Position numbers and translations under genes: made by a program
The notes under the pieces: generated by a model
The model's input: the letters and a program-made list of their open reading frames with translations, nothing else
What the model was told of the DNA's origin: nothing
Database searches by the model: none
In this document: one piece after another, positions 34,978 to 46,493 of the stretch
Layout: every line of letters starts with the position of its first letter
Position numbering within the stretch: position 1 is the first letter of the stretch
Assembly (NCBI RefSeq): GCF_963259705.1
Contig: NC_081851.1
Location: 59,976,855-60,040,854 of the forward strand
Length of the DNA: 64,000 bases
Source of the DNA: Myotis daubentonii
Lineage: Eukaryota > Chordata > Mammalia > Chiroptera > Vespertilionidae
Reading direction: 5' to 3'

Positions 34978-35844
34978 TCATTACACACGTATAGATCATG
35001 AAGTTGATTCCAGAGGGCAAGGTACATTTTGTTTTTAAAAGCCTAGAATGTAACCCCTGATAACCCAGCATATGAACTGAGCAATTAATTAATGATATGG
35101 AAATACAGTCACAATCCTTAATTATAGGAAAATAGTAACTACCATAATAACTATTATCTTGAAATATCCTCAAATACTTTACAGAGGTGATGTAATTTTT
35201 TCTGGCACACCCCTCATAGGAAAGGTGTCATTATGTTCATCTTGAAGACAAATATAATCTCTACTCTCGATTTATGTGTCATTTCTTCTGAGAAGCTTCA
35301 TGATTTGTTTCCTTGTTCATCTTCACAATATGGAATTAGACACTCAAAATTAAGTAATTGTGTAGAGTTAGGGGCAGAATAATCTGTATTTCTATAGATG
35401 ATTGATTAAAATTCAATGTTTTCTAAACTGTTTTGATCATATGTCCTATGAAATTATTAAATGTCCACAAATATGGAAATTTAAAAATATCAGGTACAAA
35501 ATAACTACAACTTGAAAGTCTAGTGCTTTTGCAGAACTTTCCTGGGGTACATGCAGCAGCCCCCTCCCCCCACCCCCGCCTCCACTTTGGAATAGGCAGC
35601 TGGGGAAGAAGGAGGCAGAGAAAGAATTACCATGGTTCTTCCTCGTTCCCTCCAATTCACCCTGACAATTGTAGCTCTCACAGTTCTACCTGGAGCTAAC
35701 ATTTAGGGTAAAAGGAAAATGGGAAGAAAAGTGAAAGAAGGGGAAAAAAAGAAGAAATGGGTGAAAGACACAAGAAAGGAGTGGGTTATAAAAACACAGA
35801 ATGGCTGTTCCTACACATTAGCGTTACGGCATAGGAGGCTTCTG

Positions 35845-36232
35845 GGAGGGTGCCGTGACAAAATACCACAGACCCACAGACTAGGGAGCTTAAACAATAG
35901 GAATTCATTTTTTCATGGTTCTGAAGGATAAAAGTCCAAGATCAAAGTGTTGGCAGGTTTGGTTTCTCCTGAGGCTGCTCTCCTTGAGTTGGGAGAGGGA
36001 AGGGCCACCTGCTCGCTGTGTCCTCATGTGGTCTTTCCTGTGTGTGCCCACATCCCTGCTGTCTGGCTGTGAGTCCCAACTTCCTCTTCCTATGCAGATA
36101 CTAGTCAGCTTGGATTAGCGTCGTTTTAGCTTACATATCTCTTCAAAGGCCCTGTCTCCAATATATTCACATTCCGAGGTGCTAGGATTTAGGGCAATGA
36201 ATTTGGTGGAAACAATTCAACCCATAATACGT
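35845..36232 (-). mobile_element. MLT1-type MaLR LTR
   Basis: On the + strand: TGACAAAATACCACAGACCC, TTCATGGTTCTGAAGG, AAAGTCCAAGATCAAAGTGT, CTCGCTGTGTCCTCATGTGG and a CAACCCATAATA end. This is an antisense copy of the same family type as 19005-19324, but more diverged. Confidence 0.7.
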
Positions 36233-36238
36233 AATTTT

Positions 36239-36463
36239 TTAAAAATATATTTTATTGATTTTTTTACAGAGAGGAAGGGAGAGGAAGAGGGATACAGAGT
36301 TAGAAACATCGATGAGAGAGAAACATCGATCAGCTGCCTCCTGCACGCCCCCCACTGGGGATGTGCCCGCAACCCAGGTACATGCCCTTGACCGGAATCG
36401 AACCCCGGGACCCCTCAGTCCGCAGGCCGACGCTCTATCCACTGAGCCAAACCAGTTAGGGCC
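36239..36463 (-). mobile_element. Ves SINE with intact promoter boxes
   Basis: The minus strand starts GGCCCTAACTGGTTTGGCTC, has an A-box TGGCTCAGTGGA and an intact B-box GGTTCGATTCC (36394-36404), and ends in an A-rich tail. The flanks GTAATTTTTTA and GTACTTTTATT are a diverged target duplication. Confidence 0.92.
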
Positions 36464-37868
36464 GTACTTTTATTTAAAAGCACCTCCTGCTTTTAGGCAA
36501 GGGTGATCTTAGAAATATGTAATGACTGTACAGCATGAGTGCCGGAGGAAATGGTTGTTAGAAGATACACTGCAGCACATTAAAATGTTCCAAGTTCACT
36601 TGAGTGAGCATGGATTCGAATTGGGCAGAATCAAACCAGAAGTGGTTAGGAGTGCTCCGCCCACAGGAGCTAGGAGAGAGACTTTGTCAGAATAGAGGAC
36701 ATAATTTGATTGGCTGTAGCTTAAGCAGTTGCCTTTTTGGGGAAAGCCGAGGTGGTTGTCTGTGATTGGTTGTTCTTAAGTCTCATTTTCTCAGAAGTAT
36801 ATTTACAGGGATCCCCAAGGCTCAGGTTTAGTCTGCTTCCCTAGGTTACCAGGTATGAGAGCCACCTGCGTCTCCTGGCTCCTTGTAGAGTTCCTTGAAC
36901 ACAGTCAACAATGCTTGTTCCCTCCAGTGAGTCACTCAGGTGACCTGACTTAAGACCCCTCCCCGGTTAGTCTCCCAGGGTGATGCCATTCACCTGCTGG
37001 CGGCTTCCTCCCAACATTTTACGTGAGACCTTCCAGAGCCTCAGGAGGAGACAGATCCTCCAAGTTTGTTTGCATGCTGGTTCTGGCCATGACCTCCTGG
37101 AAGAGCTAGCCTCCGCCTCTCCTCCCTCCCTGTAAAAGGACAGATGACAAACCCAGCCATTCCCCTTTCCACGTTTTGTGAGTGAGAGGGTGTTTCCAAC
37201 ATGACCTGCGCCAGAGGGGGCCTCCCCGAGGAGAGTCCTCCCCCCCTCCGGGGAGCACTCACATGGGCTCTGTGTCGGCAGTCTCAGATCCAGCAGTCCT
37301 CTGGGAGGTCGGACAGCCTCCCCTGCCGCCAGCTGCACCAGGTGAATGAGGGGTGGTAGACCCTGGAGACGAGGTTGGGGGCTTGGGGTGGTGAGCAAAG
37401 GCCTCAAGGAGAAGTTCTAAAATGGCTGCGAGACACACGTATATGTGTTTGCCCCCACTTTTGAAAGAGCTGACCTTCACTAGCCCGATTTAAAAATATG
37501 TGAACGGGGGTTATGTCACACCATAAACGAAGTCTCCAATTTCGAACACTGTTACATTGATTTTCTGGTTCCTTTAAGCGGTAAGCCTTTCTTTCTGCAT
37601 TTAAACAGTATGCATTTCTTTCCATATTGATAGTATAATCTAATTGGCAAAATGATGGTATGTGTATATATTATGTAATTAAGTAGTTATATAAAGTCAG
37701 GAGAAATTAATGCATGTATTCATTCACTTAACAAGCTTTTAGCCAGCTTATTCCACATGGTGGAAACGAGGCCAAACATTAGGAACACAAAAATGAACAC
37801 ATTCCTGCCCTTGAAGGGCTCAGCGTTACCTGGGGAAGAGAGGCAAAGTGAACAGGTATAATCTAGAG

Positions 37869-38073
37869 CAGGGGTCCTCAAACTACGGCCCGCGGGCCAC
37901 ATGCAAATACAAATATGGTATTTGTTCCCGTTTTGTTTTTTTACTTCAAAATAAGATATGTGCAGTGTGCATAGGAATTTGTTCATAATGTTTTTTTTTA
38001 AACTATAGTCCGGCCCTCCAACGGTCTGAGGGACAGTGAACTGGCCCCTGTTTAAAAAGTTTGAGGACCCCTG
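37869..38073. mobile_element. Nonautonomous hAT element
   Basis: The ends CAGGGGTCCTCAAACT and AGTTTGAGGACCCCTG are perfect inverted repeats over 16 bases. A perfect 8-base duplication ATCTAGAG flanks it (37861-37868 and 38074-38081). It is 205 bases long with no coding sequence. Confidence 0.93.
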
Positions 38074-38139
38074 ATCTAGAGACTGGGTCTCATTGGACTC
38101 CTGCATGACAGTCACCTCAAGGCCTGGTTCATACGGACT

Positions 38140-38258
38140 GCTGACTGCCTTCCATCCCCCACCCCCCGGTTTCTGATTCAATGGGGCCAGAAACGTGCAT
38201 TTCTAACACGTGCCCTGGTAATGCCGCTCCTGGTGAGGGTCCACTTTGAGAACCACTG
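38140..38258. mobile_element. MER5A-type hAT-Charlie fragment
   Basis: GGTTTCTGATTCAATGGGGC, ATTTCTAACACGTGCCC and the end TTTGAGAACCACTG match the right half of MER5A. Confidence 0.75.
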
Positions 38259-38274
38259 ATCTAGTGTTACAAGT

Positions 38275-38640
38275 GGCAGCTGAGGAGGAGTTTCCAGCAC
38301 TGGCTGGCGGCCAGGGGGTTCAGGGAAGGTTTCATAAAGGAAGAGAGTTTCAAAGGACAGGTGGGGAAGGATCAGGAGGGGGTATTGGGACATGCCAAGT
38401 ACATTTAGTTCTGAAGGACAAAAGGAGACAGTACATATGGTTTGAAAAAGAATGCAAGTAATTCCATTTGGCTAGGATGCAGTTTGAGTTTGAAGTAGTT
38501 GCGGGAGATACAGCTGGAGAGAGATGCAGGCCCAGAGCCACAGTGGAGGGCCCGGGTGAACGTTGTCCTCTGAGGATTATAGACCCATGAATGTCCAGAG
38601 CTGACGTTGGAAGACAGCAATGTGTTCCAAGAAAAGAATC
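38275..38640. repeat. Ancient dispersed repeat, family not assigned
   Basis: GGGAAGGTTTCATAAAGGAA, CAGCTGGAGAGAGATGCAGG and TGGAGGGCCCGGGTGAACG have the look of an old repeat seen many times in mammals. It may continue from 37700-37855. Low certainty. Confidence 0.35.
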
Positions 38641-39051
38641 CTGGTAGAAGAATTCTGTCAGTTCCCTTTCTTCAGAACTGGCTTCCTTCTGAGTCTGGCA
38701 CAGGGCGCCACGGCCTTTTGGAAGAAATCTTTGTCATTTCTCTGAAGTGACAAATCTCACTGGAGGTGACAGGAGAATAGAAAGGGTGTGTTGATTGCCT
38801 GTAACCAGAACTGTGTGGAGGGGATTAAGTTTTTTTTGCCATTAATCCATGACATTGAGCATGACCTTGAGTACGATACAATAATTGTTTCATTATGATT
38901 GACTCTTAGAAAACTCTAAGCTTCACCCACCTCTAAGGGCCTCCAGGTCATTCCAAGAGGAGGGTGACAGGCCCAGGAAGGAGGGGTTGGAGAGGGGGAG
39001 ACCCAGATAGCAGGAGTAGTGATGAAATGTGCTCCGTTTTTTTCTCTCTAG

Positions 39052-39327
39052 GGGAAGATGATGACGACGACGAATGTGGGGAGGAGAAGCTGCCCTCCTG
39101 CTTCGATTATGTGATGCACTTTCTGACTGTGTTCTGGAAGGTCCTCTTTGCCTTCGTGCCCCCTACAGAATACTGGAATGGCTGGGCATGTTTCATTGTC
39201 TCCATCATCATGATTGGCGTACTGACAGCTTTCATTGGCGACCTGGCTTCCCACTTCGGCTGCACCATTGGCCTGAAAGATTCGGTGACTGCGGTTGTGT
39301 TCGTGGCACTCGGAACCTCAGTACCAG
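39052..39327 (+). CDS. SLC8A1: NCX1 constant exon, membrane segment to alpha-2
   Basis: A 276-base constant exon between TTCTCTCTAG and GTAGGG. With the G from upstream it reads GEDDDDDECGEEKLPSC, then hydrophobic segments FDYVMHFLTVFWKVLFAFV and WNGWACFIVSIIMIGVLTAF, then GDLASHFGCTIGLKDS and TAVVFVALGTSVP, leaving a G. The acidic run ends the cytoplasmic loop. The rest is the start of the C-terminal membrane domain and the first part of the alpha-2 repeat, whose GTSVP motif helps form the ion-binding site. The Asp that should follow GTSVP in the family comes from the next exon, outside the window. IIMIGVLT has conservative changes from the sequence I remember. An in-frame ATG upstream at 38964 is intronic and not a start. 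Confidence 0.98.
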
Positions 39328-39964
39328 GTAGGGAATACATTTGCCTTATGACCTTATCCTGCCTAACAATTGCAAGGTCTGTGATAACAAACCAGGCCTC
39401 TGAAAGACAGGAGCCCGAAGGCATAATGTCACTGCCAGGACATTGTCATGGCATTTTTCAAGGTTAGAAAGCTGATCAGTATCATGATGATGACAGGAAA
39501 GCATTCCCAGAGGGCCTGCATGGCCTGCATGGTGAGGGCAAGTTGATTTGATGGATAGATGGGTAGATGAGCTTCCCAATACAATTAGCCCTTTCAAAAA
39601 GGACACAACAAAACAAAATTACAGAATCATGTTCAAGAACAAAATTTCTGTCTTTTATATAATTAGCAAAGTTGGATGATTTCCATGAAACTCTGTATTC
39701 ATTGGGTAACTAAGATAAATACTGACTGAAGACCTGATTTAATGTTCTCTTGACCCAAGTATTAATGGGAGTAAATAAAAAGAGACAGACATTGATGGGG
39801 ACAGGGAAAAAGTAACCGCACAAAGTGCACATTTCATGGGTGTCCCTTCATGCATTCCTATAAGCTGAATTTTTCTTCCAACCCACAACTGTCACTCATT
39901 ATGGTTGGGCAGACTTCTGAGTATGACATCATCCTCCCAAACATGACATTAACAGCAGTAATTT

Positions 39965-40150
39965 TAAAACTTTTGTGGGCATGAAAATTACCTGGGAGCT
40001 TCTTTAAAAAAAAATGCGAATGTCTGAAACCCACCACTAACCTATGAAATCAGAAGACCTAGGGTCCAGAAATGTGTGTTTTGAGCTCACAGGTGATTCT
40101 GGTGCACATCAGAGCTTATTGACACTGAAGTCTGGGCCTCTTCCCCAGCA
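39965..40150. mobile_element. MER20/MER5-like hAT fragment
   Basis: GAAAATTACCTGGGAGCTTC, a GTCTGAAACCCACCAC segment, ATGTGTGTTTTGAGCTCACA and GGTGATTCTGGTGCAC follow the order of old hAT-Charlie nonautonomous elements. Confidence 0.6.
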
Positions 40151-40216
40151 CGAGTTGACACCTTGACAGATGTACGGTATTAACTTTGAGCAGCCCGCAT
40201 TCTCTACCATGTAGCA

Positions 40217-40455
40217 CAGTGGTTCTCAACCTTGGCTGCACATTAGCATCACCTGGGAATTTTTTTAAAATCCTGATTTCTGGACCTGATCCTCCGGAAA
40301 TTCTGTTTCTTTGTTACTAATGTTGTGGCCCCACCCCATAACAAAAAAAAAACAACAGAATTTCTGGAGGATAGGGCCCAGAAATCAGGATTTTAAAAAG
40401 ATTCCCAGGTGATTCTAATATGCAGCTTTGGCTTTTGGTTTTGAGTCTGAAAACA
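40217..40455 (-). mobile_element. Palindromic hAT element, copy 1 (damaged right end)
   Basis: It starts CAGTGGTTCTCAACCTTGGC and folds back on itself like MER5-type elements. The right arm is altered after AATATGCAG. Its loop (TTACTAATGTTGTGGCCCC) is the reverse complement of the loop in the next copy, so the two elements are in opposite orientation. Confidence 0.85.
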
Positions 40456-40501
40456 AGTACAGTTTGAATCATGTATATCCGTCTGCTGGAATCCTCTAGT
40501 T

Positions 40502-40723
40502 CAGTGGTTCGCAACCTTGGCTGCACATTAGAATCACCTGGGAATCTTTTTAAAATCCTGATTTCTGGGCCTCATCCTCCGAAAATTCTGTTTCTTTGTT
40601 ATGGGGTGGGGCCACAACATTAGTAACAAAGAAACAGAATTTCCGGAGGATGAGGCCCAGAAATCAGGATTTTAAAAAGATTCCCAGGTGATTCTAATGT
40701 GCAGCCAAGGTTGAGAACCACTG
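40502..40723 (+). mobile_element. Palindromic hAT element, copy 2 (intact)
   Basis: A 222-base foldback with two 100-base arms that differ at about two positions, and a 22-base loop. The ends are CAGTGGTTC and GAACCACTG. A perfect 8-base duplication CTCTAGTT flanks it (40494-40501 and 40724-40731). It resembles the MER5 family but looks much younger. Confidence 0.92.
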
Positions 40724-40749
40724 CTCTAGTTGTTTTCCACTCAGATACA

Positions 40750-40920
40750 CATCATCTCAGCGACTGAGTATCAGTTACTTAACTTCTCTGAGCCTCGCTT
40801 TATTTGTAAAAGGGGGATAATCATACTTTGAAATGTGGTCAGGACTGGAAAAAATGCCTATAAATTGTGCATCTGGTGAAGCTTCTGGGACGTGGAAGGA
40901 ATTTAATAAAATAGTAGGTT
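40750..40920 (+). repeat. MIR SINE remnant
   Basis: TTACTTAACTTCTCTGAGCC, then TTGTAAAAGGGGGATAATCA, and a GGAATTTAATAAAAT end follow the MIR core order. Confidence 0.7.
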
Positions 40921-42148
40921 TGTGATGAGTTATGTTGCATAGCTTAGGAAGATCTGACCAGTATGTATCTGGGCAGCCATAGCATATGTGCTACCCAACT
41001 GATGGACAATTTGGGGGTCCAAATCACAGGCCTGGCATGTTTGCTCAGACTTCTGGCATGGTTTTGGTGTCCAACTGAGTTGACGGGGAGCCAGGGGATT
41101 TAGAATGTACTCTTACTCCTGCTCTAGTGAGCAGGGCTATGCAAAGTCTTCCAGTTGACTGCTCATCCTCCACGCAGGGCAGGCTGCCTCTCAACCTCAG
41201 CTCTGTTCTGGCAGTTCCACGTTTGGTCTTTATTTTGAATTTTTTCCAGAAATTTACCAAGTAGGAGGAAAATTGTAAAATACTCATATTTTAAGTTGCT
41301 TTGTTTATAGAACATATATACAACTAAAAGAACTAAATGCTTGAGGTCTACTTTGCCTAAGGCTTAAATCGCTCTATCAAATGGTGCCCAGATTAGCACA
41401 TACTGTTGTTGGCTGTGGCTTTAACCCTTGAGGAAAGTATGTTCAAATTATGGTAAAAAAGGCAAAATTAGGTCTCCCATCACAGTTATTCAAAGTCAGC
41501 AGTTGGTCCTAGCAAATGCATCTCTTGCTTTCAAAAGGATTTTAAAAATGCCTTTCCTACATCAAATCCTTGTTCCAGAAATTTTTTTTTTAATTTCCCA
41601 ACTCCTCATCTTAATATCTCAAAACTGGCTCCTTTTTCTAACACCAATCTTTCAAAATGGCTCCCTGCATCTTTTGTATGAATGCTTTTGAATGGTGTGC
41701 CATCATACAACTAAAAAATATTTTTCTGTAACACAAAATGTGGATTACAGTAAACCTCAGTGTTTGGAGGATCATTTGTTCTGCCACTTAAAACCAGCTC
41801 AGTTCCCAGGGAGAGGCATCAAGAAGTAAGAAAGCCTGTTGGGGAAAATACAACAGAATAATTTGTTGCCAAAATGCTTTCCCGACTCTGCCATAAATTC
41901 TTCCCATCGGGATACAGATTTCTTTGCTCTGCTATTGGGAGAATTTCTGTAATTTGTTGCAATATTAACTGTGCAGCATGCTCCCCAAACAATATATTCA
42001 TAGGCAATCGCAAATAATCATATCTATATAAACAGACTTTTATTTTCAAAAAACAGCTGTGCAAATTGAACAAGATGCTGAATGAACATAATATTTCTGA
42101 CTTTTCCTGATGATTCCGAGCAGTGCTTTATTTTATCTCCTGAATTTA

Positions 42149-42165
42149 AAAAAAAAAAAAAAAAA
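42149..42165. repeat. A homopolymer
   Basis: A run of about 17 A bases with no clear element attached. Confidence 0.85.
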
Positions 42166-42304
42166 GAATGCTGTTGTTCCCCGGTGACAAAGCCCAGTTG
42201 CTACAGGCAGAAGAAGGATGAGGAACGCTCTTCCTCTTTGCTCATGGTCTCCCATTAACTGGCATTGGTCCAGCTTTTTCTCTAGACTGTCTTTTTTTTT
42301 TTTT

Positions 42305-42610
42305 CTTCAGTACATATTTATTATTTCAAGATAGCATTAGAATTCAAATATATTAAGCCAAACTGTTTTTTTCTTTCTATTGTTGACTCTATTACAGCTG
42401 TTCCCACATCCCCCTTTGCCTCCCTCCACCCAGCCCCCGCCCCTCCCCTAGGCCCTCATCACATTATTGTCTGTGTCCATGAGCTATGCATATATGCATA
42501 TATATCCTTTGCTTGATCTCTCCCCGTCCTCCTCTCTGTCCCCTCCCCCCTGAAATCTGTCAGTGTGTTCCATACATCCATTAGGCTGACGTCTTGACCC
42601 TTTTCCTAAA
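42305..42610 (-). mobile_element. L1 3' end fragment
   Basis: ACAGCTGTTCCCACATCCCC, the C-rich run, a CATTATTGTCTGTGTCCATG segment and CTGAAATCTGTCAGTG are shared with the 3' parts of the L1-derived elements at 50.1, 56.3 and 61.7 kb. Confidence 0.7.
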
Positions 42611-43366
42611 GGAGAAGAGCTCCTGGCGAGTGTCTGATTCACCGCTGCCCCTTTCTAGGTGAGACTCTTAGGTTCTTAGCCTGCGATGGCCTGAAGGGCA
42701 TTGGAAACATTCCCTGCCTGAAGGCAGGATTAAATACCATTTGAAGTATTTTTTTACCAAATTGCTGGAAATCCATGGGAAAAAAGAGCTTATGACTTTG
42801 TAGGTGAGACAGAGCTTCCTCCTCATACCAACGGGGAACAAATGCTCATTATAACCCCCTGGCAGAGAAACATTCCTGAGGGTCTTCACTCCCCTCAACC
42901 TTAGGTGTGCATAGAGAGCTCCAAGACCCACACAGGTTAGTAGAGGAAGGACCTGCTTTTCCTGAATCACCTTTTACAAAGCTGCCTGCCTGGAGAAGAG
43001 TCCTGAGGTCTCTTTCCACCTCCGTGCATCTCTTGTCTTCATAAACTCTTGAAAGTGTGGCGGCCACGCGATTAAAGTTTATTTCTGTAAAAAGAAATGT
43101 AGATTGCGGTTGGGGTGAGCCAAAGCCTGGTCTCCAGCCCTCTTCTCTTCTCAGTTCATGCTCCCTGGCCTGGGCCATCACATCAGACTCCAAGCTTTGA
43201 ATGCCATCAGTATGCCAACGATTACCAAATGTGTATCTCCAGCCTTGAATTTCCCGAGTCTAGATTCATATACCAACTGCCTTCCCTGAAGCAATGCCAG
43301 ATGTGTAATTTGCAGCTCAAAATTACCATGTCCAAAATAGAACTGTTGATTTCCACTGCCTAAGCT

Positions 43367-43450
43367 CCAAACCATGTTTTCTTCAACCCTTCAACCAAAC
43401 CATGTTTTTCTAAAACCAAACCATGTTTTCAACCAAACCATGTTTTCCCA
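43367..43450 (+). repeat. Short tandem repeat of CCAAACCATGTTTT
   Basis: Four copies of a 14-base unit with variable spacers. It lies within the L2-derived region and probably arose by local slippage. Confidence 0.85.
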
Positions 43451-43692
43451 GATCTTGCCTTTCTCAGGAAGATGGTACCATCATCCAACCAGGTGTCTTT
43501 TGTTCCTTTTCCTCATCCCCACAGTCAGCCCATTTATAATACTTGCAGGTCTTTCTTCTAAAGTGTATCTTGATCAAACCCACCTAGCTCCCTTTCTACC
43601 ACTGCCCTCTGGTCTAGACAGTAGTTCTCTCTCACTCAGGCCTGTGCCCTAGCCTTCTGTCTGTCTTCATGCTTCTGCTATAGATTATTGTT

Positions 43693-43892
43693 GTTTTTTA
43701 AATATATTTTTATCTCAGAGAGGAAGAGAGAGAGATAAAAACATCAATATGAGAATCATTGATGGGCTGCCTCCTGCACACCCCCTACCTAGGGCCAAGC
43801 CCGCAACCCAGGCATATGCCCCGACTGGGAATCGAACCATGACCTCTTGGTTCATAGGTCAACACTCTACCACTGAACTACATGGGCTGGGC
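43693..43892 (-). mobile_element. Ves SINE inside L2
   Basis: The minus strand begins GCCCAGCCCATGTAGTTCAG and carries the B-box GGTTCGATTCC. The flanks CTGCTATAGATTATTGTT and CTGCTATGGATTGTTTT are a diverged target duplication. Confidence 0.88.
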
Positions 43893-44315
43893 TGCTATGG
43901 ATTGTTTTAAGATATAAATCAGACCACATTTCAAGGGCTTCGTATTTCACTTAGGATAAACCTTAAAAGCATTGTTCGGGCTTATAAAGACCTATGTGAC
44001 TCAGCTCTACTATCTTTCCATGTGTTTTCCCCACTATTCTTCAGTCCCACTGGTCTTTTACTGTCCTCCACACGCCAAGTTCGCTCCTTTCTCAGGGTTG
44101 AGCTAGCTTTCTAAAATGCCCTTTCTTTCATTTATACAAGACCGGCTCTTTGTCTCCATTACATCTCATCTTAAATGGCACTTCTTTAAAGAGACCTTTC
44201 CGAACCATGCAACATGAACTGGTCAGCCAACTCTTCTGTATTATATAGCCTTATTTTCTGAATTTATTCCTTTCGCTGTTTATTTATTTATTCACATAAA
44301 TATTATTGTCTAACT

Positions 44316-44538
44316 CAGTGGTTCTCAACCTTCCTAATGCCGTGACCCTTTAATACAGTTCCTCATGTTGTGGTGACCCCCAATTTCATTGTTACAATTT
44401 GAACATAATTAAAGCATAGTGATTAATCACAAAAACAGTATGTAATTATATATGTGTTTTCTGATGGTCTTAGGCGACCCCTGTGAAAGGGTCATTCGAC
44501 CCCCAAAGGGGTCGCAACCCACATGTTGAGAACCGCTG
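44316..44538 (+). mobile_element. SPIN hAT element, copy 1
   Basis: It starts CAGTGGTTCTCAACCTTCCT and ends GTTGAGAACCGCTG. The interior GTGATTAATCACAAAAACAG and TATGTAATTATATATGTG is diagnostic for the SPIN family. The flanks GTCTAACT and ATCTAACT are the 8-base duplication with one change. No transposase is present. Confidence 0.95.
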
Positions 44539-44655
44539 ATCTAACTCTCCTCAGTGAAATGTAAACTTCATGGGAGCAGAAAACTTGTCCTTTTTTTCTC
44601 TCTGCCATATCCCTGGCTGCTAGAATAATGCCTAACACATATAAGTAATGCAGTT

Positions 44656-44681
44656 GAGTGTGTGTGTGTGTGTGTGTTTGT

Positions 44682-44713
<32 letters not shown>

Positions 44714-44714
44714 G
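44656..44714. repeat. (GT)n microsatellite
   Basis: About 59 bases of TG repeats with two TTTG interruptions. Confidence 0.96.
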
Positions 44715-45894
44715 GTGTATATAGATGAATGTACAATAAGTCATTTACACATTAGTATGAATTGGTTCAGTCAGATTGCTTTCTTCCTAATACCTGCTAG
44801 AGACAACTAAGAAAGTTATGACAGGGAGATGAACAGTAGATAATCTTATTTTTGAGGAATAGAATATGTCTGAGTAGGGATTATAGTAAGAAGGGGCAAA
44901 GGTAACCTAAGAACACCAGGAAGCTCAGAATAGAAACATTTTTCCTCTTGCATAATTTTAGCTGTACTGGGAACTTTGATGAGGAACAAGATATTATTTT
45001 TTTGCCTTTATTTTTTTCCTCTGCAATAATCCCTGCTTCCAAGACTCAGAACTCAGCTTGGCACTTTGAAACGTTAGGCATACTCTGTGGAGCGCTAAAC
45101 AGGCATTTTGCAGTGGCCTGGCCTGTGTTCCTAGCTGTGTTACATCACATGGCTTCTGTGGAATAACAGTTTCAAAATTCAAGAGGGGAAAAAAATCTAA
45201 GAAGGAACATTGGGAACCCAGCTATTTTTTTATGCGCAAGACCACCTGGAATGGCACATTCTTTTAGCTTACAGTTATTTACTTGGGTAAAACCTGGGTA
45301 TATCGAGTCAAGACATTCTAGCTTCTATACTAGGTTCCAAATATGGATTGTACTTTCATTTCTTGCTCCTCTTGGATTCGGAAAAGTGAGAATTCTTTTT
45401 AAATTACTCAGGAAACTCTTAGGTGCTGATGAGTTGGGGATATTTTTACCTCCCTAAGTCCTGCCCTGGTCTTTCTCCAGACATCTTGACGGAGCTTGCC
45501 TATTGCTCCCTTTATCTTCCCTTTACAGATGTTCAGTCCTGGAGCCAGAGCAGTTTAAAAACTGGGCATATGAGGCTGTCCCTTCACCTCTGGCATCGTC
45601 AGATTTTCTTCTGGCTTGAAGTGTTATGAATATCTTTTGGATTCTGTCAAGTAGGAATTATTTCACGCTAGAGATTTTTAAGTGGAAAAGAAATAGACCA
45701 TTTTAGGTTTGTTTTGTTTTTTTCCTGTTTTGTAAATAGAAACTTTTTAGAAATAAAACTTTTAGAGGAAATGCATGCCACTTTAAAATTACATCATTTC
45801 CAGACTTGTAAATATCATAGGAAGAATTTTATATACAACTGGTTATACCAGCTGTTTACTTCGCTCTCGTAGTACAGGGGTCATGAATATGTGC

Positions 45895-46095
45895 CAAGGG
45901 GGTCTGGTGACAAGAGCTTTAGAACTGAATTCAGGGAAGCGAACTTCTGTTATTCATTGTGTGGCTGGAATCCATCTATTGACTCTGAGCCTTGCTTTTC
46001 TTGCCTGTAAAATAGGCATAATAATATGTGGCAATTTAAAAAGACCCAATGATAAGGTTAGTAATGTGGATCTCAGAGCATTTTGTAACTGACAG
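45895..46095 (+). repeat. MIR SINE remnant
   Basis: TTCATTGTGTGGCTGGAATC, CTTGCCTGTAAAATAGGCAT and TAATATGTGG match the MIR core. Confidence 0.7.
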
Positions 46096-46493
46096 TTGCT
46101 ACAAAATGCAGGAAATAATTTTCATTATTTCCACTGAGTTTAACTCTTAAAATGTCAACAGTAATAAAAACCATGAGAAAATGAGGATGAATGGGGAAAG
46201 TTTTATGAGTAGAGAAAGAAGTTTAAATTCATCATGTAGTTCCGTTGTATTCAAGGCATAAACACCATGTATATTATCTATTAAGTTATTTAGATTAAAG
46301 TGATGTGAAGCTATTTGCCTCCTCCCAAAATTTACTTATTTGTGTCCCTTAAACTTTTTTTCAAAAGTTAGATTTTCTCTTTGTCACTGTGCTAGAAAAC
46401 ATTTGTTTTTGTGTCCCCCCCCCAAAAAAAGATTAGCTATTGATAGTTTAAATTTTTCACTTCGAATTATTCTGAAACTAAGATCTTCTAGAG

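Larger units (their letters stand above)
17885..39051 (+). other. SLC8A1: 21-kb SLC8A1 intron
   Basis: A 21.2-kb intron holding the elements listed separately: two MLT1-type LTRs, an antisense solo LTR, hAT elements, a HeliBat-type Helitron, Ves SINEs, L2 and MIR pieces, a 204-bp direct repeat, and a CT microsatellite. Stretches around 18.3-19.0, 28.3-29.5, 29.7-33.4, 34.0-34.9 and 36.5-37.7 kb contain nothing I can name. It ends in TTTTTCTCTCTAG. Confidence 0.85.
43120..44650 (+). mobile_element. Long L2 LINE 3' region with nested insertions
   Basis: The order is L2: AATTACCATGTCCAAAATAG, then GAAGATGGTACCATCATCCA, then CTATGTGACTCAGCTCTACT, then TACATCTCATCTTAAATGGC, then a GTAAACTTCATGGGAGCAGA segment and a CACATATAAGTAA end. 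A Ves SINE (43693-43892) and a SPIN element (44316-44538) sit inside it. A four-fold CCAAACCATGTTTT repeat is at about 43367-43450. Confidence 0.8.

Noticed and set aside
34734..35173. Glu-Arg-rich minus strand frames
   Set aside because: Produced by the CT microsatellite.
36394..36447. tRNA-like A and B boxes as a tRNA gene
   Set aside because: They belong to a Ves SINE head; there is no complete tRNA cloverleaf.
37720..38181. 153-codon minus strand open frame
   Set aside because: It crosses a hAT element and a MER5A fragment and has no protein similarity.
38964..39467. Open frame with an ATG before the exon at 39052, as if a separate gene start
   Set aside because: The exon is bounded by TCTCTCTAG and GTAGGG and joins in phase to the exon at 17785; the ATG is intronic.
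43367..43450. Spaced repeats that could suggest a CRISPR-like array
   Set aside because: Four 14-base units with irregular short spacers inside an L2 remnant in a vertebrate intron; not a CRISPR.
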